This document shows positions 43,379 through 52,200 of a stretch of 64,000 nt of DNA, piece after piece (the stretch's first letter is position 1; each line of letters opens with the position of its first letter). This stretch comes from Roseivirga spongicola. GTDB lineage: Bacteria; Bacteroidota; Bacteroidia; Cytophagales; Cyclobacteriaceae. Position numbers and translations under genes: made by a program. Location of the stretch: NCBI RefSeq assembly GCF_001592965.1, contig NZ_LRPC01000001.1, forward strand, positions 1,488,001 through 1,552,000, given 5' to 3'. Below the pieces are notes generated by a model. That model worked only from the letters and a program-made list of their open reading frames with translations. It ran no database searches and was not told the DNA's origin.

Positions 43379-43918
43379 ATGAAAAGAGTAATACTATTAT
43401 CAGGAATACTACTTATGTTCTTTTCTGCCTCAGATATGCTTGCCCAAAGAGGAAGGCAAGATGACCGTAGAAGAGGAGATAGGAAAGAGGATGTAAGAAG
43501 AGACAACAGGAAAGGGGACGATCGTAGAAGAGATGGTCGTAACAACGGTTATAGAGATAACGATAGAAAAGGCCGAAAGGACAAATACGGTAGAACAGTA
43601 AAAGTTGTAGATAGAAGGGTTTACCGAAATAACGGCCGCAGATATAACAACAGGCCTGTGGTTGTGCGAAATACCAGAGTTTACTATGATTATGACTTCC
43701 GCAGAGGAAGAAGAATAAAAGTAAACAGAGGGTATAGGCCTAGTGCAAGACACATTTGGATATCTGGCTATTGGACTTATGACAGAAGACTAAGAAGAGA
43801 TGTGTGGGTTGATGGCTACTGGTCTGTGAGAAGAAATAATCACAGGTGGGTGCCAGGACATTACAGAAGGTTCAACGGTGTGAGGATATGGATAGATGGG
43901 TGTTGGACCATTGGTTAA
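43379..43918 (+). CDS. Arg-rich exported protein with YXWGXW-type repeats
   Basis: A 179-residue protein with a signal peptide (ILLSGILLMFFSASDMLAQ). Residues 22-90 are extremely rich in Arg, Asp, Gly and Asn (RGRQDDRRRGDRKEDVRRD). The C-terminal part has three copies of a short Trp-Tyr repeat: HIWISGYWTYD, DVWVDGYWSVR and RIWIDGCWTIG, the YXWGXW family. These repeats occur in small secreted proteins of unknown function; the first part probably binds polyanions such as nucleic acid or polysaccharide (inference). Confidence 0.8.
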   Translation: MKRVILLSGILLMFFSASDMLAQRGRQDDRRRGDRKEDVRRDNRKGDDRRRDGRNNGYRDNDRKGRKDKYGRTVKVVDRRVYRNNGRRYNNRPVVVRNTRVYYDYDFRRGRRIKVNRGYRPSARHIWISGYWTYDRRLRRDVWVDGYWSVRRNNHRWVPGHYRRFNGVRIWIDGCWTIG

Positions 43919-43923
43919 AACAG

Positions 43924-43954
43924 ACTCCGATCAGAAATGATCGGAGTTTTTTTT
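43924..43954 (+). terminator. Rho-independent terminator
   Basis: ACTCCGATCA and TGATCGGAGT form a perfect 10-base stem around GAAA, followed by TTTTTTTT. It starts six bases after the stop of the Arg-rich protein gene; the convergent ytxJ gene ends in it. Confidence 0.85.
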
Positions 43955-44324
43955 ATGCCCATTTTTTCAATGGTTCGGTTGAAATTGACATGTGAGATGC
44001 ATCAAAAACAACTTCACCTCCATTTAAAACAATCATTTGTGGAGACTCATGATATACGCCAAACTCTGTTTCTACTGCGTTCGATATCTGTCTGTAGGTG
44101 ATCAAGTCTAAGTAGTAAGGGGTGATTTTATTGAGTTCCTCGCTCCACTCTCTCTCTAATCTGCTCAAGGCCATGCTGCTAATACTACAGCGTATACTAT
44201 GTTTGAATATTAAAACAGGTTGCGTTTTACTCTCCTCTTTTAAGCTTTGCAATTGCTCTATAGTGGTGAGTTTTTGCCAGTCGATAGCCACTCGTTTTTC
44301 AGTATTCGATTTTTTCCAGAACAT
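43953..44324 (-). CDS. ytxJ: Bacillithiol system redox-active protein YtxJ
   Basis: A 123-residue monothiol thioredoxin-fold protein (DUF2847). It has LLTIEQL-like entry (KLTTIEQLQSLKEESK), the single redox Cys in FKHSIRCSISSMALSRLE, the cis-Pro segment YHESPQMIVLNGGEVVFD and a short C-terminal helix. It is thought to remove bacillithiol from proteins. bshC of the bacillithiol pathway is also in this window. It starts two bases after the E1 gene stop, so it is co-transcribed with the dehydrogenase. Confidence 0.88.
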   Translation of the reverse strand: MFWKKSNTEKRVAIDWQKLTTIEQLQSLKEESKTQPVLIFKHSIRCSISSMALSRLEREWSEELNKITPYYLDLITYRQISNAVETEFGVYHESPQMIVLNGGEVVFDASHMSISTEPLKKWA

Positions 44325-44325
44325 A

Positions 44326-46305
44326 TCAGTAACTGTTTAGGTCTATTACCTTTTCTTTCAACCTCTTAATTGGTAAGAAGTTTTCTTCTAAGGTTTTGGT
44401 GAATGGAACAGGCGTGTCTAAGCTGGCTATTCTTGCAACAGGAGCGTCTAGGTGCTCAAACAAATGCTCAGAAATCCATGCAGAAACTTCTGCACCAATT
44501 CCTCCAATCATAGTGTCTTCATGGAGAACTAAGGCTTTGTTCGTCTTTTTAACGGATTCTGCCACCGTTTCAGAATCCCATGGGCTGAGCGTTCTGAGGT
44601 CAATTACTTCTATCGAAATCTCTTTTAGTTCTTCTGAAAGTGCTTTAGCCCAATGCACACCCATACCATAGGTAATGATTGAAATATCTTCACCTTCTTG
44701 AGTAATAGCAGCCTTGCCAACTTCAATGGTGTAGTAATCGTCAGGAATTTCCTGAGAAAGTGATCTGTAGAGGGCTTTATGCTCGAAGAACATATAAGGG
44801 TTTGGCTCTTCAATGGCAGCGTTTAACAGCCCTTTTGCATCGTAAGGATTAGAAGGGTAGACGATCTTAAGACCTGGCGTATGGAAAAACCATGCTTCGT
44901 TAGACTGAGAGTGGAATGGCCCTGCACCTACACCAGCTCCTGTTGGCATTCGCACCACAACATCTGCATTCTGATTCCACCTGTAGTGAATTTTGGCTAG
45001 GTTATTAACAATTTGGTTGAACCCGCAGGTAACAAAGTCGGCAAATTGCATTTCTACTACCGCCTTATACCCGTTGATACAGAGCCCAAGGCCAGTACCA
45101 ATAATTGCAGACTCACAAAGTGGTGTGTTACGGATTCTTTCTCTGCCGAATTTTTCAATAAAACCTTCCGTGATTTTAAATACTCCGCCATAGTCGCCAA
45201 TGTCTTGGCCCATTACCACCAAGTTGTCATATCTCTCAAGGCTTTGTTTTAGTCCATCGGAAATGGCGTCTACAAACCTCTTATCTGACTTACTTTCTGA
45301 ATCTGGAGTTTTTACCTCTTGCTCAAAAGGCTGGAACATATCACCAACCTCTGTTTCAAGCTTAAATTCAGGCAGACTTTCGGCATAAGCCGTTTCTAGT
45401 CCTGTATCTATATCTGCTTTTATTTCGGCCTTATACTCTTCGATCAGTTGTTCAGTCAGTACTCCATTCTTTAGTAAATACTGCTCGTAATTTTCTACTG
45501 GGTCTTTTTTAGCCCAGTGCTCCATTAATTCCTTCGGAACGTATTTGGTGCCACTAGCTTCTTCATGGCCTCGCATTCTGAAGGTTAAAGCCTCTACAAT
45601 TACTGGCTTAGGGTTTTTTCTTACCTCTTTAACCAGTTTTGAAATGGTTCTATGAACTTCTAAAATATTGTTACCATCTACTTGAACAGCTTCAATGCCA
45701 TATGCTGGTCCTTTATCTAGAAAACTGTTGAACTTAAACTGTTCGTGGCTTGGAGTTGAAAGACCATAACCGTTGTTTTCAATCACAAAGATGACGGGCA
45801 GATTCCATACTGCAGCTACATTTAGTGCTTCATGGAAGTCTCCTTCAGAGCTCGCGCCATCACCTGTGAACACCAAGGTGGCCTTCTGTTCTTGCTTGAG
45901 TGTGTTAGCAAGTGCAATTCCATCGGCCAGTGCCATTTGTGGGCCAAGGTGCGAGATCATTCCAACGATGTGATGTTCCTTCGACCCAAAGTGGAAAGAC
46001 CTGTCTCTTCCTTTAGTAAAGCCACTTAATTTCCCTTGAAACTGTGCAAAAAGACGGTTTAGAGGAATGTTTCTGCCAGTGAAAACGCCCAAGTTTCTAT
46101 GCATGGGCAGAATGTACTCATCAGCTTCTAGTGCTTGTACAGCACCAACGGATACTGCCTCTTGGCCAATTCCTGAAAACCATTTACTGATTTTTCCCTG
46201 CCTAAGCAGAATCAGCATTTTCTCTTCAATTAGCCTTGGGGTAATTAACTCCTTGTATAAATGGAGTAGTTGATCTGGGGTATAACCGGTTTTACTAAAT
46301 CTCAT
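44326..46305 (-). CDS. 2-oxoacid dehydrogenase E1, fused alpha and beta subunits
   Basis: A 659-residue cytoplasmic thiamine-diphosphate enzyme. The start is the ATG at 46305 (MRFSKTGYTPDQLLHLY); the frame is open further up but that part has no homology and overlaps the divergent promoter. The alpha half (residues 1-320) has GISAHLGPQ-type text (MISHLGPQMALADG) and the ThDP motif GDGASSEGDFHEALN with NNGYGLS. The beta half (about 345-659) has MGQDIGDYGGVF, NTPLCESAI and a C-terminal transketolase domain. Most likely the branched-chain (2-oxoisovalerate) or pyruvate dehydrogenase E1. E2 and E3 genes are not here. Confidence 0.93.
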   Translation of the reverse strand: MRFSKTGYTPDQLLHLYKELITPRLIEEKMLILLRQGKISKWFSGIGQEAVSVGAVQALEADEYILPMHRNLGVFTGRNIPLNRLFAQFQGKLSGFTKGRDRSFHFGSKEHHIVGMISHLGPQMALADGIALANTLKQEQKATLVFTGDGASSEGDFHEALNVAAVWNLPVIFVIENNGYGLSTPSHEQFKFNSFLDKGPAYGIEAVQVDGNNILEVHRTISKLVKEVRKNPKPVIVEALTFRMRGHEEASGTKYVPKELMEHWAKKDPVENYEQYLLKNGVLTEQLIEEYKAEIKADIDTGLETAYAESLPEFKLETEVGDMFQPFEQEVKTPDSESKSDKRFVDAISDGLKQSLERYDNLVVMGQDIGDYGGVFKITEGFIEKFGRERIRNTPLCESAIIGTGLGLCINGYKAVVEMQFADFVTCGFNQIVNNLAKIHYRWNQNADVVVRMPTGAGVGAGPFHSQSNEAWFFHTPGLKIVYPSNPYDAKGLLNAAIEEPNPYMFFEHKALYRSLSQEIPDDYYTIEVGKAAITQEGEDISIITYGMGVHWAKALSEELKEISIEVIDLRTLSPWDSETVAESVKKTNKALVLHEDTMIGGIGAEVSAWISEHLFEHLDAPVARIASLDTPVPFTKTLEENFLPIKRLKEKVIDLNSY

Positions 46306-46323
46306 AGGTGGTGATGTAGGGAG

Positions 46324-46352
46324 CAAAATTAAAGTAAAGCCCCAATTGCAAA
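46324..46352 (-). promoter_or_regulatory. Promoter of the E1-ytxJ operon
   Basis: On the minus strand TTTG (46352 to 46349), 17 bases, then TAATTTTG (46331 to 46324), an exact -7 element 18 bases before the ATG at 46305. The spacer is two bases shorter than the usual 19. It supports the inner start. Confidence 0.5.
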
Positions 46353-46388
46353 AATTAAGGGTCATTATTTTTAACTTGGCCACCTGCA

Positions 46389-47630
46389 ATGATTAACTAC
46401 GAGAGTTTTACTTTAGCTAATGGACTGAAGGTGATTGTGCATGAAGATCATTCTGCACCAATTGCTGCTTTTAATCTTCTCTATAAGGTTGGAGCCAGAG
46501 ATGAAGACCCTGAAAAGACCGGTTTTGCTCACTTATTTGAGCATTTGATGTTTGGTGGCTCCAAGCATGTGCCCGAATATGACGAGCCTTTACAGAAAGT
46601 AGGTGGCGATAATAATGCTTTCACCAGCAATGATATTACCAACTACTACATTACGCTCCCTTCTTCCAATTTAGAAACTGCTTTTTGGTTAGAGTCGGAT
46701 AGAATGCTGAGCCTTTCTTTCGATCCTAAAGTTTTAGAAGTGCAGCGCTCTGTGGTGATTGAAGAATTCAAGCAGCGGTATTTGAACCAACCTTATGGAG
46801 ATGCTTGGTTGAAACTTCGGCCATTGGCCTACAAAGAGCATCCTTACAGGTGGGCGACTATTGGTAAAGAGATAAGCCATATTGAAAAGGCTACAATGGA
46901 TGATGTGAAGGAGTTTTTCTTCAAGTATTATCTGCCAAATAATGCAGTTTTAGTTGTTGCCGGAGATGTGACTCTTTCAGAAGTAAAGAGGCTTTCTGAA
47001 AAGTGGTTTGGCGAAATTCCAATGGGTAAAGCAGTTGAAAAGAATTTGCCTGTTGAGCCGGAACAGACTGAGTATAGGCTATTGGAAGTAGAGGAAGATG
47101 TGCCTATTGATTCGCTTTACATGGTGTTTCATATGGGAGCCAGATTGGACGATAGCTATCATGCCACCGATCTGTTGAGTGACATTCTTGGCAGAGGTAA
47201 ATCTTCAAGGCTCTACAATGAGCTAATTGAGCAAAAGCGAATGTTCAGCTCTCTGTCAGCCCATGTTTCAGGTTCGTTAGATCCAGGCTTGTTCGTTATT
47301 GAAGGAAAGCTAAATACCGAATTCACTATAGAGGAGGGAGAAGAAGCTATTTGGAATCTGATTGAAGCATTCAAGTCTGAAGAGCTTTCAGAGCTTGAAG
47401 TAACAAAAGTTAAAAACAAGGCAGAGTCAACTTTGGTTTTTTCTGAAATGGAGCTGCTAAATAGGGCGATGAACCTTGCCTATGCCGAAATGCTAGGAGA
47501 TGTTAGTTTAGTGAACCAAGAGTTGGCTAAAATCAGAGGTGTAGGCCCTGAAGATATTCTGGCTGCTGCAAAAAAAGTTTTGAGAAAAGAAAATGCCTCA
47601 GTTTTGAGGTATAAGTCAAATAAGAAATAG
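46389..47630 (+). CDS. M16-family zinc peptidase
   Basis: A 413-residue insulinase/processing-peptidase-like protein. The inverted zinc motif HLFEH is at His48-Glu51-His52 (GFAHLFEHLMFGG), and the third ligand Glu lies in VIEEFKQRY about 75 residues on. The C-terminal M16 half has the usual ILGRGKSSRLYNELIEQK. No signal peptide is seen, so it is probably cytoplasmic, degrading peptides. It abuts ispF with no gap and is divergent from the E1 operon. Confidence 0.93.
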   Translation: MINYESFTLANGLKVIVHEDHSAPIAAFNLLYKVGARDEDPEKTGFAHLFEHLMFGGSKHVPEYDEPLQKVGGDNNAFTSNDITNYYITLPSSNLETAFWLESDRMLSLSFDPKVLEVQRSVVIEEFKQRYLNQPYGDAWLKLRPLAYKEHPYRWATIGKEISHIEKATMDDVKEFFFKYYLPNNAVLVVAGDVTLSEVKRLSEKWFGEIPMGKAVEKNLPVEPEQTEYRLLEVEEDVPIDSLYMVFHMGARLDDSYHATDLLSDILGRGKSSRLYNELIEQKRMFSSLSAHVSGSLDPGLFVIEGKLNTEFTIEEGEEAIWNLIEAFKSEELSELEVTKVKNKAESTLVFSEMELLNRAMNLAYAEMLGDVSLVNQELAKIRGVGPEDILAAAKKVLRKENASVLRYKSNKK

Positions 47631-48107
47631 ATGAAGATTAGAGTAGGTTTTGGGTACGATGTACATAAACTAGAAGAAGGTAGAGATTTCTGGCTCGGAG
47701 GAATTAAAGTTCGGCATACTCATGGTGCAGTTGGTCACTCTGATGCCGATGTACTTATTCACGTGATTTGCGATGGGCTGCTTGGTGCTGCTAATATGCG
47801 AGACATCGGGTATCATTTTGCTGATACTGACCCAGCTTACAAGGGCATTGATAGTAAAATCTTACTTCAACGCGTAATGATGCTATTGAGAGATGCTGGT
47901 TACGAAGTGTCTAATATAGATTCTACTATCTGCTTGCAGCAGCCTAAGGTAAATCCGCATATTCCAGAGATGAAAACTGTGTTGGCTAAAGTGATGGAAA
48001 TTCCTGAAGAAGATATCTCTATTAAAGCTACTACAACAGAGAAGCTAGGGTTTGTGGGTAAGCAAGAAGGCGTTGCCGCTTATGCTACTGTTCTAATTCA
48101 AAAATAG
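47631..48107 (+). CDS. ispF: 2-C-methyl-D-erythritol 2,4-cyclodiphosphate synthase
   Basis: A 158-residue enzyme of the non-mevalonate isoprenoid pathway that cyclises CDP-methylerythritol phosphate. Metal ligands Asp10 and His12 (GYDVHKL) and His44 (DADVLIHVICDGLLGA) are present, as is IKATTTEKLGFVGKQEGVAA at the C-terminus. Normal length. Starts on the base after the M16 stop and is followed at once by mnmD. Confidence 0.97.
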   Translation: MKIRVGFGYDVHKLEEGRDFWLGGIKVRHTHGAVGHSDADVLIHVICDGLLGAANMRDIGYHFADTDPAYKGIDSKILLQRVMMLLRDAGYEVSNIDSTICLQQPKVNPHIPEMKTVLAKVMEIPEEDISIKATTTEKLGFVGKQEGVAAYATVLIQK

Positions 48108-48788
48108 ATGGAGGAGAATTCAATTCGCCTAATTACTACTTCAGATGGGTCTCATTCATTATATAACCCGCAATTAAAAGAGACCTATCATTCCACTCAT
48201 GGAGCCTTAACGGAGTCTCTTCATGTGTTTATTAAAGAGGGCTTGGAGTTATTGGTTCAAGAAGGCTGCAAGCAGATCAGTATCTTAGAGGTAGGCTTCG
48301 GAACAGGTCTAAACGCATTATTGGTTTGGGATTTTGCTTTGAAGCATTCTGATGTCCAGATTCATTACGAAACGCTAGAGCCGTTTCCATTAGATCAGCA
48401 ACTTTATCAGCTGCTTAATTATACCACGCTTTTCGAAAGCCATGTAAGTGCCGAACAGTTTCAAAGCCTTCATACTGCCGCTTGGGCTGAGCCTCAGTCA
48501 CTCAATGAAAACTTCACTTTTGTCAAACATAAGACCTCATTAAAAGATTTTCGATCTGAATATAAGTTCAACCTCGTATTTTATGATGCATTTGCGCCAA
48601 GCAAACAAGCTGAAATGTGGGATGTGGAAGCACTTGGTTGTACATATAGTATGATGGACGAAAAGGCGGTGCTGGTTACTTACTGTGCTCAAGGACAATT
48701 CAAGAGAAACCTGGCCGGGCTTGGTCTGCAAGTAGAAACAATAGATGGCCCTCCCGGAAAAAAAGAGATGGTGAGGGCGAGGAAATAG
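48108..48788 (+). CDS. mnmD: tRNA 5-methylaminomethyl-2-thiouridine methyltransferase (MnmD)
   Basis: A 226-residue SAM-dependent methyltransferase that makes the last methylation of mnm5s2U34 in tRNA anticodons. The N-terminus has SDGSHSLYNPQLKETYHSTHGA, then the SAM-binding EVGFGTGLNALLV (about residues 62-74), and the catalytic-region FYDAFAPSKQAEMW and CAQGQFKRNLAGLGL. It corresponds to the methyltransferase half of the bifunctional MnmC of E. coli; the oxidase half is absent, as usual in this phylum. Third gene of the M16-ispF-mnmD run. Confidence 0.93.
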   Translation: MEENSIRLITTSDGSHSLYNPQLKETYHSTHGALTESLHVFIKEGLELLVQEGCKQISILEVGFGTGLNALLVWDFALKHSDVQIHYETLEPFPLDQQLYQLLNYTTLFESHVSAEQFQSLHTAAWAEPQSLNENFTFVKHKTSLKDFRSEYKFNLVFYDAFAPSKQAEMWDVEALGCTYSMMDEKAVLVTYCAQGQFKRNLAGLGLQVETIDGPPGKKEMVRARK

Positions 48789-48860
48789 GGTATTACATTT
48801 TCATATTCAGAAGTGCTCGAGTAGCGAAGAAAACTGTATATTCGACTTCCCTTATTGAGT

Positions 48861-49256
48861 ATGAACGGTAAAAATCTTATGAGAGTCTTTCTAATTCTAG
48901 TTTCCGTGGTTGTGTCGTTATTCGCGGTAAGCTGTGCTTCTTCAAAATTGCCAGTAAATGAAGACGGTGTGATTTTAGCTAGTTCAGGTCAGATGAACAA
49001 GGATGGTATTAGGCTCAGGGGAAAGGTGCAAGATATTAATGTCTTGGACGAAAGGATTCAGTATTCCGTGCAGATCAAAGAGGTTCTGAGCTTTGGTAGT
49101 ACTTTTTCGGGAGTGCAGCCTAATGTTTCGGAAACGGTGATACTTTATGCCTCTAAAGAGATGAAGTTTAAAAAAGGAGCGGAAGTAATATTTGATGCTT
49201 TGTCTCCTATAGATAAGGGCGCAGGAGTGCTAGAGTTAAATTTAATTGAGAATTAA
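48861..49256 (+). CDS. Small lipoprotein upstream of the propeller protein
   Basis: A 131-residue lipoprotein. I use the ATG at 48861; a TTG two codons earlier or the ATG at 48879 are alternatives. The signal (VFLILVSVVVSLFAVSC) is followed by ASSKLPVNEDG. The mature domain is beta-rich (IRLRGKVQDINVLDERIQYSVQIKEVL), with no family I recognise. It ends three bases before the start of the 1231-residue T9SS protein, so the two are one operon, and it may be involved in anchoring or processing that protein (inference). Confidence 0.75.
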   Translation: MNGKNLMRVFLILVSVVVSLFAVSCASSKLPVNEDGVILASSGQMNKDGIRLRGKVQDINVLDERIQYSVQIKEVLSFGSTFSGVQPNVSETVILYASKEMKFKKGAEVIFDALSPIDKGAGVLELNLIEN

Positions 49257-49259
49257 GAT

Positions 49260-52200
49260 ATGAGAAGGAGGATTGTGTCATTGTTGGCGGGCATTTGCGT
49301 TGCCGTTTTACTTATTGTTTATCTCAATAACCCCAAAGAAACTCACATCTCTCAAAGTGTAACTATTAATTCAAGCTCTATTCCAGAAGGGGAGGAGGAA
49401 CGAGAAGATCCTTTGAGTGAAAACCCAATAGATAGAACTGAATTTGAGTACAAGCAGCTGGTTAATCCAAAAACAGGAGAGGTTCCCTTCAAAATTAAAG
49501 AGAGAGAGAAGGAATATGCTGATAAATTCTTGAGGCCCAGTGATGGTGGGCAAGATGGCGAGAGTCTTTTCAAATTTTTAAGATCATCTGCTAGCACAAC
49601 TACCTCTGGAGCTGAGTTTGAAAGTGTTGGTCCTTATAATATCGGAGGACGAACTAGGGCTGTTGTCATAGATGTAGATAATGAAAATACCATAATAGCA
49701 GGAGGTGTTTCAGGCGGTATTTGGAAAACTGAAGATCAGGGGACAACATGGAGCAGAAAATCGAGCCTGCAAGACCACCCAGCAGTTACTTCAATTGTAC
49801 AAGATGTAAGGGCAGGTCATCATAATGAATGGTACTATTCTACAGGAGAATTTAGAGGGAATTCTGCCTCAGCCTCAGGTGCTTTTTTTAGAGGGAATGG
49901 TGTTTATAAATCAGCTGATAATGGAGAGACCTGGGAGTTGATAGCAAGCACAGCACAACCTGGAACTAGTGGAACAGATGTACTCATCAGAAACTCTGAG
50001 TTTACCATAATAGATCAATTGGCAATAGACTATTCAGAAGAGTCAGGTACAGAGATTTATGCTTCAGGACTGAGTAAGGTAATTAGAAGCACAGATGGCT
50101 TTGAAACTTGGGAAGTAGTTTTGGGGGAAAGCAACGGTGGAATAAACCTGACCGATATTGCTATTACTTCCCAAGGCAAGCTCTTTGCCGCTATAGGAAG
50201 CTCTAGCTTCAATGGCTCTAGTGCAGAAGATGGATTGTTTATGTCTACAGATGGTGTTACTTGGGAGAGTCTAGACCCAGGGCCAAACTTCCCTTCAACA
50301 TTTAATAGGTTCGAAATAGCAATAGATCCTTCAGACGAAACAAAGGTGTATTTCGTAGGTTCTAATAACCTTTTTCTTTTTAACGACATTTCTGACTCAT
50401 GGACTGATCTTTCTGATAACCTAGGTGTTTCTGATGATGATGTCGGAGAAGGGCACTCAACACAAGGAGGTTACAATTTATATGCTGCTGTCCATCCAAG
50501 TAATAGTAATGTGCTATTTATTGGAGGAACCAACCTACTGAGATCTTCAGATAAGTTTGCAACAACTAATACAAGGATGCAGATTGGAGGGTACGGCAAT
50601 GATAATAACCCAAATAGCTTTCCTAGGTACTTAAATCATCATCCAGATAATCATGACTATGCCTTTTTCCCTTCGAACCCAAACAAGATGATTTCTGCTA
50701 CGGACGGAGGAGTTCATTTAACACTGAATAACTTAGCTACTCAAAGTACCGATAACCCCGTTTCTTGGCGCTCTTTGAATAATGGTTATATCACTACCCA
50801 GTTTTACCATGTAAGTATTAATGAAAGTAACCTTTCAGATCAATTGATTTTAGGTGGTATGCAAGACAATGGTTCTTGGGCAAAAACCACTACAAATGCC
50901 AAAGAAACATGGACTGAAGTATTTGGCGGTGATGGTGCTTTTTCGGCAGTAACACATAATTCACTTTATGTTTCCTCTCAACGAGGAAATATGCTTAGGC
51001 TAGAGCTAATAGGAAATACTTATGAGTTTGCTGGTAATATTTCCCCTTCAGATAATCAGGGTGATTTCTTGTTTATCAACCCGTTCATTGTTAATCCGGT
51101 AAATCAGGAACAAATGTTTGTGGCATCCAATGCCAAAGTATTTTTCACTAATGATCTAAGGTTGAATCCAGGAAATGGGCAATGGGGAGAAATAAGCTCA
51201 CGGTTTTTGAGCCTACAGCCAATCTCTGCATTGGCTATGTCTATTCAGCCAGAAGGTGTTTTGTATTTAGGAACTCAGAATGGGCGAGTATTTAAGGTAA
51301 ACGATACGAGAGACTTAATTGACGGTCAGGTAGATGAACAAATTAGTGATGTAAATATGCCTACAGGTAATATCTCTAGTATTGCTGTAGACCCCAGAGA
51401 TGCCGACAGAATTCTAGTATGTTACTCTAATTATGAGGTGCTTAGTTTATGGCTTTCTGAGAATGGGGGTGATACATGGACCCCTGTAGCTGGAAACTTA
51501 GAAGAAAACCCTGATGGGTCTGGTGCTGGCCCTTCTACTAGATCGGTTGCCATTATGCCTGATGGCCAAGGTGGTAACTATTATTTTGTAGGAACATCTG
51601 TGGGCTTGTTTATGACCCAGTCTTTAGACGGTGAAAACACGGTTTGGGAGCAGCAGGCCGTCAATTCAATAGGTAATGTTGTAGTTTCTCAAGTAGTGGT
51701 AAGGCCTATAGAAGGTCTAGTCGTGGCAAGTACTCACGGAAATGGAGTTTTTAAAGCCACATATGACGTTGGTGTCACGCCTAGAATCAATTATTCAAAG
51801 AATTCGGCTAGCCAATCGTATACCCTTAGGGGGAATGTATCATTTAACTCAGCTATTCCCTTAAGCTATCAATGGCTGAAGAACGGGGTAGAGGTTGAAG
51901 GTGCTAACTCGGCAGAGCTTGAGGTTTTTGATGGTGGCGATTATCAATTGAGGGTTAGTAAGTCTACCGAAATTTCCGGATTGTCGAATATAGTATCAGT
52001 TAACTTAGATGGAGTTGGTCCTGAGGTGGTTTCAATTGAAAGATTGAGTCCAGCCACTCAGAATACAGACGCTACTACTGTAAGGTTTAAAGTTACTTTT
52101 AATGAAGACGTTGTAGATATAAGCTCCGATGACTTCCTTGTTGAGGGAGATGCTAACGGTATTGTGGGTAGTGTGGCCATAATTACTGATGCAACGGTAT

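Noticed and set aside
46306-46389. Longer N-terminus of the E1 protein from 46389
   Set aside because: It would cover the TAATTTTG promoter element and has no similarity to E1 proteins, which begin near MRFSKTGYTP.
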